From: Gillisella vitis
GTDB taxonomy: Bacteria; Pseudomonadota; Alphaproteobacteria; Rhizobiales; Rhizobiaceae
Assembly: GCA_009744235.1 (NCBI GenBank)
Contig: WPHV01000010.1
Coordinates: 1-64,000, forward strand
Direction: 5' to 3'
Length of the DNA: 64,000 nucleotides
In this document: in pieces, positions 1-7,958 of the stretch
Position numbering within the stretch: position 1 is the first letter of the stretch
Layout of the letters: each line of letters starts with the position of its first letter
The notes under the pieces: model-generated
Databases searched by the model: none
Told to the model about the DNA's origin: nothing
What the model saw: the letters and a program-made list of their open reading frames with translations, nothing else
Position numbers and translations under genes: made by a program

Positions 1-46
1 GTTTCAAACGCTCCCACTGGTCATCTCGGAGAACCTCACCATCCAT
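1..46 (-). mobile_element. IS5-family transposase, N-terminal fragment (runs off left edge)
   Basis: Reading leftward from an ATG at 46-44, the sequence encodes MDGEVLRDDQWERLK and then leaves the window. This matches the typical start of IS5-family (IS427-like) DDE transposases. A strong GGAGG ribosome site lies at 53-57 on the complement, inside the loop of a small inverted repeat (47-52 against 64-69). The rest of the element is outside the window, so completeness cannot be judged, and I could not identify the terminal repeat with confidence. Confidence 0.72.
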
Positions 47-127
47 CGCTAAACCTCCAAAAGTTAGCGTTGAATCTGATTTGCGACGGAAAGGGAATCC
101 CAGTCGTTAATTTGTCACTACAGCCTA

Positions 128-160
128 GAGTCTGTCGGGTTCAGATTGAACCAGTCAGAC
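128..160. repeat. Imperfect palindromic intergenic repeat, copy 1
   Basis: A dyad built from GTCTGTC-GGTTCA facing TGAACC-GTCAGAC arms. A near-identical copy lies at 63099-63133 (GAGTCTGTC-GGTTCA-ATTGAACCAG core). Both copies are intergenic. It sits between the IS fragment and the asparaginase gene and resembles a dispersed rhizobial palindrome. Confidence 0.7.
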
Positions 161-316
161 TGGATTGGCTTGTGGCTGTCTTATCTTCGTGCTCCGTGTA
201 TTCGGGCTTTAAAAAAGCACGGTGCCGCAAAAATCTCGCCAGCTTGTTTAGGGATGCGCCCTGTCGCATTCTGCGTTAATCAAACAGGATCGCCAAACAT
301 CCAAGGCCTCGCTATC

Positions 317-1324
317 ATGAACAATCCCATTACCGTTGAAGTCACCCGCGGAAATCGCGTCGAAAGCCGCCATTATGGCGTAGCCGTGGTGGTGGATGGC
401 GATGGCCAGGTGGTGTTTTCTGCCGGAGATATCGAGGCGGGTGTGTTCCCGCGCTCGGCCTGCAAGGCCATGCAGGCCCTGCCTTTGGTGGAAAGCGGTG
501 CGGCCGATGCCTATGGGTTTGGTGACAAGGAGCTGGCGTTGGCCTGTTCCTCTCATTCCGGCGAGGACGAGCATGTGGTGCTGGCGGCGTTGATGCTGGC
601 CCGGACCGGGCTGGATGTGGATGCGCTGGAATGCGGCGCTCATTGGTCTTTCGACCAGAAAACCCTGATCCATCAGGCCCGCACATTGGAAAAGCCGCAG
701 GCGCTGCATAACAATTGCTCCGGTAAACATGCCGGTTTCGTCTGCGCCTGCGTACATGCTGGCTATCAGGTCGAAGGCTATGTGGAATACGACCACCCCC
801 TGCAACGCGATATCCGGGCGACCATGGAAAGCCTGACGGGGGCCGTGCTGGACCGTGACCATTGCGGCACCGACGGCTGCTCGATCCCCACCTATGCTGT
901 GCCGCTGAAGGCGCTGGCCCATGGTTTTGCCAGGATGGCGACCGGACAGGGGCTGGAGCCAGTGCGCGCCAAAGCCTCCAGACGGCTGATCGATGCCTGC
1001 ATGGCGGAGCCTTATTACGTGGCGGGTACAGCACGCGCCTGCACGAAGATGATGCAGGTCGCCCCGGGAAAGATCTTCGCCAAGACCGGTGCCGAAGGGG
1101 TGTTCTGCGCCATTCTGCCGCAACAGGGCCTGTCGATTGCGGTCAAGGCGGATGACGGCGCGACCCGCGCCGCCGAGGCGATGGTGACGGCGCTGCTGGC
1201 CCGCTATTTCGAAAAGGACAGTTGCGAGCGGCTGGCCCTGATGGCCATGGCCAACAAGCCGATGCACAATTGGACAGGCCGCCATGTCGGTGATGTCAGA
1301 GTGACCGACGTGCTGTTTTCCTGA
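317..1324 (+). CDS. L-asparaginase II-type (PF06089, Rhizobium etli ReAV/ReAIV class)
   Basis: Predicted 335-aa cytoplasmic enzyme hydrolysing L-asparagine to aspartate and ammonia. It belongs to the rhizobial asparaginase class, which is unrelated to E. coli AnsA/AnsB. Visible residues fit the known ReAV active site: an SxxK pair (Ser47, Lys50), Ser79 in ACSSHSGE, Cys134 and Lys137 in NNCSGKH, and Cys188 in DHCGTDGCS; the last three correspond to the zinc-site region. ATG 317 was chosen because homology-like sequence begins there. An upstream TTG at 146 would add 57 residues of non-coding-like sequence. The neighbouring DeoR gene is convergent, so no operon partner is evident. The family assignment is strong; substrate is by family. 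Confidence 0.9.
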   Translation: MNNPITVEVTRGNRVESRHYGVAVVVDGDGQVVFSAGDIEAGVFPRSACKAMQALPLVESGAADAYGFGDKELALACSSHSGEDEHVVLAALMLARTGLDVDALECGAHWSFDQKTLIHQARTLEKPQALHNNCSGKHAGFVCACVHAGYQVEGYVEYDHPLQRDIRATMESLTGAVLDRDHCGTDGCSIPTYAVPLKALAHGFARMATGQGLEPVRAKASRRLIDACMAEPYYVAGTARACTKMMQVAPGKIFAKTGAEGVFCAILPQQGLSIAVKADDGATRAAEAMVTALLARYFEKDSCERLALMAMANKPMHNWTGRHVGDVRVTDVLFS

Positions 1325-1354
1325 TCTATCGCGATTTCATATCCTGACGGCTGG

Positions 1355-2110
1355 TCACGCCTGAAAAAGCGCGATCCCAGTCGCCTGATAGGGGGTAAGG
1401 CGCACGGCCTCCACACTGGGTCCAACGATCAATCCCGCCAGGGCCGAGAGCGGCAGGATCTGGCAGGGCGATAGCGTATCGAGCTTTTCCGCGGTCAGGC
1501 AGAGATAGGTTTCCGCACTGACCGAGGCGATCAGCCGTTTGATCGCCGCTTCCTCGGCATCGCCAGTGGTCACACCATGCTGTGGGTGGACGGATGTCGC
1601 CCCCAGGAAGAACAGATGCGGGCGCAGCCTTGCAATCGCCTCCGCCGCCACTGCACCCACCGCCACCATCGAATGCCGATAGAGCCGCCCGCCGATCAGG
1701 ATAACCTCGATATCGCTGCGCCTCTCCAGTTCGACAGCGATGGTCGGGCTATGGGTGATCACCGTCAGGCCGAGATTTTGCGGCAGCAACCGGGCAATTT
1801 CGGCATTGGTGGTGCCACCATCCAGAAAGATCATCTGCCCCGGCTGGACCAGCGCTACGGCACGGGTTGCCAAAGCCTGTTTCTCACTGCCCGCCCGGCT
1901 TTTCCGGGCCGAGAAATCCGGCAGGTCAGGCGAAAGCGGCAACGCACCGCCATGCACGCGCGCAAGCAATCCCACTGCTGCCATGTCGCGCATGTCACGG
2001 CGAACGGTGTCTTCCGACAGGTCGAGTTCAGCGGCAAAATCCTTGGCGATCACCCGTCCGTCGCGTTGTAGCCGGGATAGAATGAGAGCCTTGCGTTGAT
2101 GAGTCAGCAT
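1355..2110 (-). CDS. DeoR/GlpR-family transcriptional regulator
   Basis: A 251-aa regulator. The N-terminal DeoR winged helix-turn-helix (about residues 3-58) contains the characteristic LSEDTVRRDMRDM recognition segment. It is followed by the DeoR sensor domain, an ISOCOT-fold sugar-phosphate-binding domain with the FLDGGTTNAEIA loop (about 95-107) and the IGGRLYRHS segment. DeoR members usually repress sugar or nucleoside catabolic genes and respond to a phosphorylated intermediate. It is divergent from the DUF4406 gene at 2224, with about 110 bp between, so it may control that gene. The start is ATG at 2110. The effector cannot be read from sequence. Confidence 0.9.
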   Translation of the reverse strand: MLTHQRKALILSRLQRDGRVIAKDFAAELDLSEDTVRRDMRDMAAVGLLARVHGGALPLSPDLPDFSARKSRAGSEKQALATRAVALVQPGQMIFLDGGTTNAEIARLLPQNLGLTVITHSPTIAVELERRSDIEVILIGGRLYRHSMVAVGAVAAEAIARLRPHLFFLGATSVHPQHGVTTGDAEEAAIKRLIASVSAETYLCLTAEKLDTLSPCQILPLSALAGLIVGPSVEAVRLTPYQATGIALFQA

Positions 2111-2223
2111 TGCACGAAATTACCTGAAAATTTACATAGTCATATTTATTGACGATTTTGACTCGACTTTCAACAGAAATCGTGCAGATTTGTGGATATT
2201 CATGCAGTTTAATGGAGAGAGAA

Positions 2224-2583
2224 ATGCTGATTTTGATTGCAGGCCCTTATCGCTCGGGCACCGGTGACGACCCGGTGAAAATGGCGGCCAACCTGAGGGC
2301 ATTGGAGGCACCGTCCTATGCGCTGTTTCAGGCGGGCCATGTGCCGATGATCGGGGAATGGGTGGCGCTGCCGATCTGGCATGCAGCGGGTGGAACGGCT
2401 GTCGGCGACGCGCTCTATGAGGAGATTTTCCACCCGGTCGCGGGTCGGCTGCTGGCGCTTTGCGATGGTGTATTACGCTTGCCCGGTGCTTCCAAAGGCG
2501 CCGACAACGATGTGCGGATTGCCAACCAACGGGGCATTCCCGTGTGGACCCGGCTGGAGGATGTGCCGGGTGTGAGCTTATAA
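2224..2583 (+). CDS. DUF4406 protein, nucleoside 2-deoxyribosyltransferase-like
   Basis: A 119-aa small cytoplasmic protein starting MLILIAGPYRSG. It has the IAGPY nucleotide-sugar loop and the later GASKGADNDVRIA segment typical of DUF4406 / nucleoside 2-deoxyribosyltransferase-like folds. The start at 2224 follows a GGAGAGAGA ribosome site; an upstream alternative at 2149 has none. Its position divergent from a DeoR regulator is compatible with a role in nucleoside or sugar metabolism, but that is inference from context. A GC-rich hairpin terminator follows at 2651. Confidence 0.75.
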   Translation: MLILIAGPYRSGTGDDPVKMAANLRALEAPSYALFQAGHVPMIGEWVALPIWHAAGGTAVGDALYEEIFHPVAGRLLALCDGVLRLPGASKGADNDVRIANQRGIPVWTRLEDVPGVSL

Positions 2584-2650
2584 GACGAAGATTCCTTGCT
2601 GAACACGAGGATGCGCGACAGCGAACCTTCGCAGAACAGACGAGCCGAAG

Positions 2651-2670
2651 CCGGGCATCTGCCCGGTTTT
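2651..2670 (+). terminator. Rho-independent terminator after DUF4406 gene
   Basis: Perfect 7-bp arms CCGGGCA / TGCCCGG with a 2-nt loop, followed by TTTT. It lies 68 nt after the stop at 2583. Confidence 0.8.
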
Positions 2671-2860
2671 GGCGGGTGATCATAAAGGAGGCGCGGTTGC
2701 AAATCCAATAGAACACATGAGCTAATGGATTCCCTCTATCTCCCATGCCACTGGATGACCCGGCATTGCCCCGCAGGATTGCGGCGGTGACCGGCAGGAG
2801 CGATCAAATCGCAGTTTCTGCCAGGATTGTGGCCAGGATTGTGGAGAGAATAGGGGACAG

Positions 2861-3178
2861 ATGTTGATGAGAAGAGTTTTGCATGGGCTTTTTAGTCTGG
2901 TGGTTTTGTCAGGTCTGGTCTCATGCCAGACACCTCAGGAATCTGCCAGCAACGCGGAAATGACCTGTAGCGCGCAAGGCTTGAAGCCGGGTACCTCGCG
3001 CTATCAGAAATGTGTCGGGGCCACCTATCAAAGCAATCGCATTCAGGCCAAGCAGGCTGAAAGCAATGTGGCTGCCGGCGCAGCAATCGGCGTCCTGGGA
3101 GGTGCCGTTCTTGGTGCCAGCCTGGACAACCGGCACCATTACTATCGTCGCTGCGGACCTTGGGGCTGCTATTATTAA
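2861..3178 (+). CDS. Small glycine-zipper lipoprotein
   Basis: A 105-aa predicted outer-membrane or periplasmic lipoprotein. It has a short basic N-terminus (MLMRR), a hydrophobic core and a lipobox LVSC with the acylated Cys at residue 22. The mature part holds three further cysteines and a glycine-zipper segment (AAGAAIGVLGGAVLGASL, about 71-88), followed by a His/Tyr-rich tail ending in CGPWGCYY. The ribosome site AGGGGA precedes ATG 2861. Glycine-zipper lipoproteins of this size are common in rhizobia, but I recognise no specific function. It is convergent with the exported protein at 3248, separated by a hairpin. Confidence 0.75.
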   Translation: MLMRRVLHGLFSLVVLSGLVSCQTPQESASNAEMTCSAQGLKPGTSRYQKCVGATYQSNRIQAKQAESNVAAGAAIGVLGGAVLGASLDNRHHYYRRCGPWGCYY

Positions 3179-3201
3179 AGCTTGCCCTCGCCAAAGCACG
3201 T

Positions 3202-3240
3202 AAGCTCTGGCCACCGGAAATCTGCCGAGAGCCAGAGCTT
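3202..3240. terminator. Bidirectional hairpin between convergent genes
   Basis: Perfect 10-bp arms AAGCTCTGGC (3202-3211) and GCCAGAGCTT (3231-3240), placed between two convergent stops. There is no long T tract on either side, but position and symmetry suggest a shared terminator. Confidence 0.6.
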
Positions 3241-3247
3241 AGTAGCA

Positions 3248-3877
3248 TCACATCGGCGGCACGACGCCCTTAGTGCCGACAACCACGCGGCTTGAGGCGA
3301 TTGTGCCGTCCTCGGCTTTTTCGGCATTAACGAACACGGTGGCGCCGCTCTTCAGGTCGGCTTCGACGGCTGGGGCGAAGGTGACGATGGGCGTGCCTTC
3401 GGGAATGGAGATGGTCTTTTCGCCGCCCTTATAGGTCAGGGTCAGGGTCGGGCCATCGACGGCTTTGACGGCATTGGCCACGGTGGCATTGGTCATCGTG
3501 CTGCCGGGCTGAAGATCCCAGGGGCGGCTGCCTTCGCCGGTGCCTTTCATGGCGGCGGGAAAGATCACCACTTCCAGCGCATTGTTGCCACCATCCGATT
3601 TGGGGGCCGAGGCAATACCGACGAAATCGCCGGGCTTGATCGCATCGGCGGAGGCCTTGGCGACGCTGGAGATTTTCCAGCCGTCCTTCAGGGCAATCTT
3701 CGCCGTTTCCCCCTCGCGGGTCTTGACGGTCAGCACCTTGCCCTCAAAGCTTTCGACCGTGCCGCGAATGCGCAACGCTTCCGCCGCTTCTGCACTCATG
3801 CCGATACCCAGCGCCAGAAGGCTGCCTGCGAGAAGGGAGAGGGTGGTTTTCGATCGTACCATTGTCGTTCGTAGCAT
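3248..3877 (-). CDS. Exported DUF5666-like (OB-fold) protein
   Basis: A 209-aa protein with a Sec signal peptide (basic start, hydrophobic LSLLAGSLLALGIGM, cleavage expected after SAEAAEA). The mature part reads like repeated small beta-barrel modules: RIRGTVESFEGKVLTVKT near the N-terminus, and a second GPTLTLTYKGGEK module after about residue 140, as in DUF5666 periplasmic proteins. It probably binds something in the periplasm, but no ligand or catalytic residue is evident. ATG 3877 was preferred; ATG 3862 (MVRSK) is equally possible because neither has a strong ribosome site. It lies 130 bp downstream of eptA on the same strand and could be cotranscribed with it. Confidence 0.6.
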   Translation of the reverse strand: MLRTTMVRSKTTLSLLAGSLLALGIGMSAEAAEALRIRGTVESFEGKVLTVKTREGETAKIALKDGWKISSVAKASADAIKPGDFVGIASAPKSDGGNNALEVVIFPAAMKGTGEGSRPWDLQPGSTMTNATVANAVKAVDGPTLTLTYKGGEKTISIPEGTPIVTFAPAVEADLKSGATVFVNAEKAEDGTIASSRVVVGTKGVVPPM

Positions 3878-4007
3878 GGTGCTGCTTTCTGTTGAGCCTT
3901 TGGCAGGGTTGGTTGGCAACCTGTCGAGATATCCTAACAGATCTGCTCGCGGCCGCTGCTCTTTCAAGGCGCGGACACGAATAGTTGAGAGCAGGCGTTG
4001 GTGTCGG

Positions 4008-5681
4008 CTACTTGACCGGTTCGGCAGTTGCCACGGCGCCCGGCGCACGGCGGCAGCCGGAAAACACATCGAGGGCGGGATTGTACACTTTGGTCGCCAC
4101 ATCCATCAGGCCCAGCACGCTGTGGAACAGATTGTCGTGGGAGCGCGGTTCGGCTGTGGTCTTTGCCAGGCAGGCCCGGTCATATCCAGCATCCTTGGCC
4201 AGATCGTCGGCCAGCCAGAACAGCATCGGCACATGGGTCTGTTCGGTTGGCGCCACCATATAGGGCATGCCATGCAGATAGATACCGTTTTCGCCAAGCG
4301 ACTCGCCATGGTCGGACAGATAAACGACGGCGCCAGCCAGCGTGGCGGACCGCTGTTTCAGCGTGTCGATCACCTCAGCAACGATATGGTCGGTATAGAG
4401 TATAGTGTTGTCGTAGGCGTTGCGGATTTCCTGCGGGCTGCATTTGCCGAAATCATTGGCGCGGCAATCCGGCTGGAACCTGCGGAATTCCTCCGGATAG
4501 CGGGCGTAATAGGCAGGGCCGTGACTGCCAAGCTGATGCAGCACCAGCACGCTGTCGCCCTTGATCCCGTCCAGCCAGCCGTTCAGCTTGTCGGTCAGGA
4601 TGCCATCCAGACATTCGCCATCCTTGCAAAAGCGCGGATCGGCAGACGGTGGCAGAAACGTATAGGGCACCCGGTCGGCGACATTGTAATGGCCGGTGTC
4701 ATTGTCCAGCCAGGTCACGGAGACCTTGGCATAGCCCAGCACATCCAGCAGGTTTTGCCGCTCGGCGGCCTTGCGGTGGCTATAGCTGGCCCGTGTGAGG
4801 TCGGAGAACATGCAGGGGATGGAGACGGCGGTTGCAGTGCCGCAGCTGGTCGTGTTGCTGAAATAGGTCACGCCCCGGGCTTTCAGCTGCGGATTGGTAT
4901 CGCGGTCATAGCCGCCCAGCGAGAAATTCGCAGCCCGTGCGGTTTCCCCGGCAACGATGACCGTGACGCGCGGCTTGGTGATGGCGGCGGTATTGATCCG
5001 GTGGGCGTCGGTGCCGATCGGCCCTGCCACGATATTGCGGTCGCGGTTGGCATCGATGGTATAGCGCACCGCATTGGCAATCGGCAGGAACGGGTTCAGC
5101 CGGTCGAGAATATCGTTATGGGCGCGCCCGACGCCTGCAAAGGTTCGGTAATCGCTGAAGGCGGCGGCGGCAAACACCGCGACACAGGCGATGATGACGC
5201 CAGCATTATGGGCAACTTTGCTGAGGAAAGGCCGGTGGCGGACCCGCAGCCAGACGATCAGCAGCGAGGGCAAAACACCGGTCAGAACCACATGTATCAT
5301 AAAACGGGGCGTGAGCAGATGAGCAGTCTCCGCGCCGGTCGAAACCGCTGCATTGCGGATCATTTCCCGGTCGATGATCGTGCCGAACTGGTCGGTAAAC
5401 CATGATGATAGCGAGGCGGTGATCACTAGGAAGATCAGTACCGGCTTTACCAGATATTTTGCCGAGAACAGCGTGAGGATCGCCAGGCACATGGCGGAAA
5501 TGCCGAGCGCAAACAGGCCGAAGGCCAATGGCGAGGTATCTGCCAGATAGCCATGCGCCTTGATCCAGAACGTAGTGTTGGTCACCGCCAGCAGATAGGC
5601 CGTGGTCAGGATGCACAGCGTCACGCTGCCGATCTGCGGTCTGGACCTGAAGACGCTGGCTTTTCCTGCACGATAATCCAC
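4008..5681 (-). CDS. eptA: Lipid A phosphoethanolamine transferase (EptA/PmrC family)
   Basis: A 557-aa inner-membrane enzyme transferring phosphoethanolamine to lipid A, which lowers surface charge and gives cationic-peptide resistance in relatives. About five N-terminal membrane helices (residues 20-180) precede a periplasmic alkaline-phosphatase-like domain. The nucleophile Thr247 lies in VAGETARAANFSLGGY, and metal-ligand segments include SDHGESLGENG and LHGMP. Several cysteines in the soluble domain (for example SCGTATAVSIPCMF) fit the disulphides of the family. It starts with GTG 5681, supported by GGAGG seven bases upstream. Length matches the family. Confidence 0.92.
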   Translation of the reverse strand: MDYRAGKASVFRSRPQIGSVTLCILTTAYLLAVTNTTFWIKAHGYLADTSPLAFGLFALGISAMCLAILTLFSAKYLVKPVLIFLVITASLSSWFTDQFGTIIDREMIRNAAVSTGAETAHLLTPRFMIHVVLTGVLPSLLIVWLRVRHRPFLSKVAHNAGVIIACVAVFAAAAFSDYRTFAGVGRAHNDILDRLNPFLPIANAVRYTIDANRDRNIVAGPIGTDAHRINTAAITKPRVTVIVAGETARAANFSLGGYDRDTNPQLKARGVTYFSNTTSCGTATAVSIPCMFSDLTRASYSHRKAAERQNLLDVLGYAKVSVTWLDNDTGHYNVADRVPYTFLPPSADPRFCKDGECLDGILTDKLNGWLDGIKGDSVLVLHQLGSHGPAYYARYPEEFRRFQPDCRANDFGKCSPQEIRNAYDNTILYTDHIVAEVIDTLKQRSATLAGAVVYLSDHGESLGENGIYLHGMPYMVAPTEQTHVPMLFWLADDLAKDAGYDRACLAKTTAEPRSHDNLFHSVLGLMDVATKVYNPALDVFSGCRRAPGAVATAEPVK

Positions 5682-5884
5682 GTAACGTCCTCCACATGAC
5701 CGTTTTATGTCGGTCGCATGGCATGCAGTCCTGACAGGAAGCTGAATATCGGAAAATACTAAATAAAGAATTCAGGCGCGAAAAGCAGACCTTTCCACAG
5801 GATGAATCGATGGATAAAGCAATTACTGGTTGTTTTTAGGGATATAGAATGGCTCTGCCTGGAGGTGAGCCGTTATGGGACCGA

Positions 5885-6379
5885 TCAAAGCTCCAGCAGC
5901 ATCAGCACCTGCGGCCCGGCCTTGCCGCCGAGATAGGTCTGGCCGGTATCCTGCCAGCCGCTTTTTGTGTAGAGGCCAATTGCCGTGGGATTGCGCAGGT
6001 TGACGGTGAGGAAACAGTGTCTGGCCGGATAATGGCGGGCGAGATAGGCTGGCAGCGCGGCCATGGCTGCCCTGCCATAGCCTTTTCCCTGAAATTGGCT
6101 GCCGACGATCAGCGCCCGCAGGCCGAGATCGCCGGGTTGGAAACCGTGCTTCGCCAGATCAAAACTGGAGAGGCGGGTATTATAGTCCCGGTCGATCTTG
6201 AAGAAGCAGACAGGGTCATCGCTGACACTGCCGATGTGAAAATCCACCGTTTGATCGTTGTCATCGATAACGCTTTCGATGGGCCCGGCAAATATCTGCT
6301 GCTCTAGCGGCAAGGATAGATGCAGGACGCGGGCGCGGTCGTCGCGCGCCAGCGGCGCCAGGGTCAGTGCGGGTTCCAT
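5885..6379 (-). CDS. GNAT N-acetyltransferase
   Basis: A 164-aa GNAT-fold enzyme using acetyl-CoA. The acetyl-CoA pyrophosphate loop is visible as QFQGKGYGRAAM (about 94-105), followed by the motif B-like NPTAIGLYTKSGW. It is preceded by the GST gene with 3 nt between stop and start, so the two are almost certainly cotranscribed. The CGGAG ribosome site lies within the last codons of the GST gene. Substrate is unknown. The 203-nt gap to eptA contains nothing I recognise. Confidence 0.85.
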   Translation of the reverse strand: MEPALTLAPLARDDRARVLHLSLPLEQQIFAGPIESVIDDNDQTVDFHIGSVSDDPVCFFKIDRDYNTRLSSFDLAKHGFQPGDLGLRALIVGSQFQGKGYGRAAMAALPAYLARHYPARHCFLTVNLRNPTAIGLYTKSGWQDTGQTYLGGKAGPQVLMLLEL

Positions 6380-6382
6380 CGG

Positions 6383-7036
6383 TTACTCCGCAGCCCGCCT
6401 TTCCCACATGGCCTTGAAGGCCGGGCGGCTCTGGCAGCGGCCAAGCCAGGCACTGACGCTCGGATGGGCGTCCATCACCGGCGTATAAGGCTGGGCGTAG
6501 CGAACGATTTCGGCGAGATTGATGTCGGCTACGGTGAAACGGTCGGAAACGGCGAATTCCTTGGCCGAGAAATGCTTTTCCAGCACGGCCATCGGCCGTT
6601 TCAACAGCCGGGCTGCGGCTGCGGCTTCGGATTGACCGGCCTCGCTGTCCAACCGGCCATCCATGGAGATCCGGGAGATTTTCAGCGCATTGCCTTCGAT
6701 TTCAGTGGCGGCAAACAGCGACCACTGCATCATCAGCGCATCTTCCTCCAGATCCCTCGGACCGATCTCGCCGCCATATTGCTTGGCAAGATAAAGGGTG
6801 ATGGCGAGCGATTCAAACAGAACCAACCCGTCATCCTCGATTGCCGGAATGGCCCCGAACGGATTGATGGCCAGGAAGGCAGGCGACTGCGTATTGATCG
6901 GTGCATCCGGTGCGAGTGGATTGTCCAGCTTCACCGCCTGCAAGACCGGGATATGATCGAAGGCCAGCTCCAGCTCTTCCGCAAGCCATATGACGCGCGT
7001 GGCGCGGGATTTATAGCAGCCATAGACTTTTAACAT
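6383..7036 (-). CDS. Glutathione S-transferase
   Basis: A 217-aa cytosolic GST. The N-terminal thioredoxin-like domain (1-85) has the cis-Pro/GSH-binding segment NPFGAIPAIEDDGLVLFESLAI, where Glu-Ser contacts the gamma-glutamyl group. The C-terminal helical domain (about 95-215) carries the conserved FTVADINLAEI N-capping motif. ATG 7036 was chosen because a GGGAGA ribosome site lies directly upstream and the thioredoxin fold begins MLKVYGCYKS; an upstream frame to 7132 lacks support. It heads a two-gene unit with the following GNAT gene. Confidence 0.9.
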   Translation of the reverse strand: MLKVYGCYKSRATRVIWLAEELELAFDHIPVLQAVKLDNPLAPDAPINTQSPAFLAINPFGAIPAIEDDGLVLFESLAITLYLAKQYGGEIGPRDLEEDALMMQWSLFAATEIEGNALKISRISMDGRLDSEAGQSEAAAAARLLKRPMAVLEKHFSAKEFAVSDRFTVADINLAEIVRYAQPYTPVMDAHPSVSAWLGRCQSRPAFKAMWERRAAE

Positions 7037-7200
7037 CGGTGTCTCCCAAGGGTGATTTGGAGGTGAGGCTATCCTTGAAATGCAGCCTTGGGAAGCGCGG
7101 GATTGACACTGAAAACAATTTGCTTCTATCACTCTTAACAGGGTCCGCAGTTCACCCAGACATCACCGCTCCTGCAAAGGAGAGCTAAACCTGCATCATC

Positions 7201-7313
7201 CTACTGCATAATTTTCTCTTTAAACCGGAATGGGTTTAAAGAGAAAATTATGCAGTAGGTATGAAAGAGTTACAGCGAACCTTTGTGCGCCATATCTGGC
7301 GCACGGCGCTGTA
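7201..7313. repeat. Composite palindromic repeat, copy A
   Basis: The first module is a near-perfect palindrome with 26-bp arms (7201-7226 and 7233-7258, 6-nt loop) whose outer edge reads CTACTGCATAATTTT. The second module (7270-7313) is a nested hairpin with TACAGCG...CGCTGTA outer arms and GTGCGCCA / TGGCGCAC inner arms. Other copies are at 15239-15340, 22815-22920 and 34351-34462, all intergenic. Confidence 0.85.
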
Positions 7314-7396
7314 GATCCACGGCACGCTTTATTGCGCCCGCTGGCAGGACGGTGGTTACCGGCATGGCATGGGCGCATCTATCGAGGGATAAAGCG

Positions 7397-7921
7397 ATGT
7401 CGCGTCTGACTTACTCTTATGAAATCGCAGATATTTCCGATCTCGCCCGCCGTCTTGGCCGCGAACTTCAAAAGCATGAGGGAGCACCCGGCCATGTCGA
7501 GCTTCTCAATATGCTCGCCCGCGCCTCAGGCCACGCCAATTTCCAGCACTGGAAAGCGTCACGTGCGGCCCAGGCAAGGCTGGCTCTGCCAAAGGCCACC
7601 GATCCACCGGTCGATTATCGGCTTGTCGAGGCGGTCGCGCGCTGCTTTGGTGACAAAGGCGTGCTGATCCGCTGGCCATCGAAAACCAGCCACCAGCGGC
7701 TGAGCCTATGGAAGCTCTGGGCGGCCTTTCCCGCCGATAGGGACATGCCGGAAACGCAGGTCAATGCGCTGCTCCGAAGCTTGAATGGCTTTGGCGATCA
7801 TGTCCTGCTGCGCCGGGAAATGGTCAACAACAGGCTGTTGTCGCGCACGTTGGATTGCCGCCTCTACCGGCGGGTGGAAAGCCGTCCGCCGCCGGATGCT
7901 CTGGCCTTGATCGGACTGTGA
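7397..7921 (+). CDS. DUF2087 domain protein
   Basis: A 174-aa protein. Residues about 75-165 form a DUF2087-type domain (DYRLVEAVARCFGDKGVLIRWP, then RLSLWKLWAAFPAD and LLRREMVNNRLLSRT). The N-terminal 60 residues (LARRLGRELQKHEGAPGHVELLNMLARASGHANFQHW) resemble the short alpha-helical region seen N-terminal to several uncharacterised or glyoxalase-related proteins. DUF2087 is often associated with regulators, but no DNA-binding motif is clear here. ATG 7397 has a GAGGGA ribosome site; upstream in-frame starts lie inside repeat copy A. Function unknown. Confidence 0.75.
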   Translation: MSRLTYSYEIADISDLARRLGRELQKHEGAPGHVELLNMLARASGHANFQHWKASRAAQARLALPKATDPPVDYRLVEAVARCFGDKGVLIRWPSKTSHQRLSLWKLWAAFPADRDMPETQVNALLRSLNGFGDHVLLRREMVNNRLLSRTLDCRLYRRVESRPPPDALALIGL

Positions 7922-7958
7922 CGGCGGCTCCGGCCACCGTCTTCGTCGGCAAGCCTCG

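Noticed and set aside
3540..5405. A 621-codon open frame on the plus strand opposite eptA
   Set aside because: It is antisense to a complete EptA with all motifs. Its translation is Gly/Ala/His-rich without recognisable domains, as expected from the mirror of GC-rich codons.
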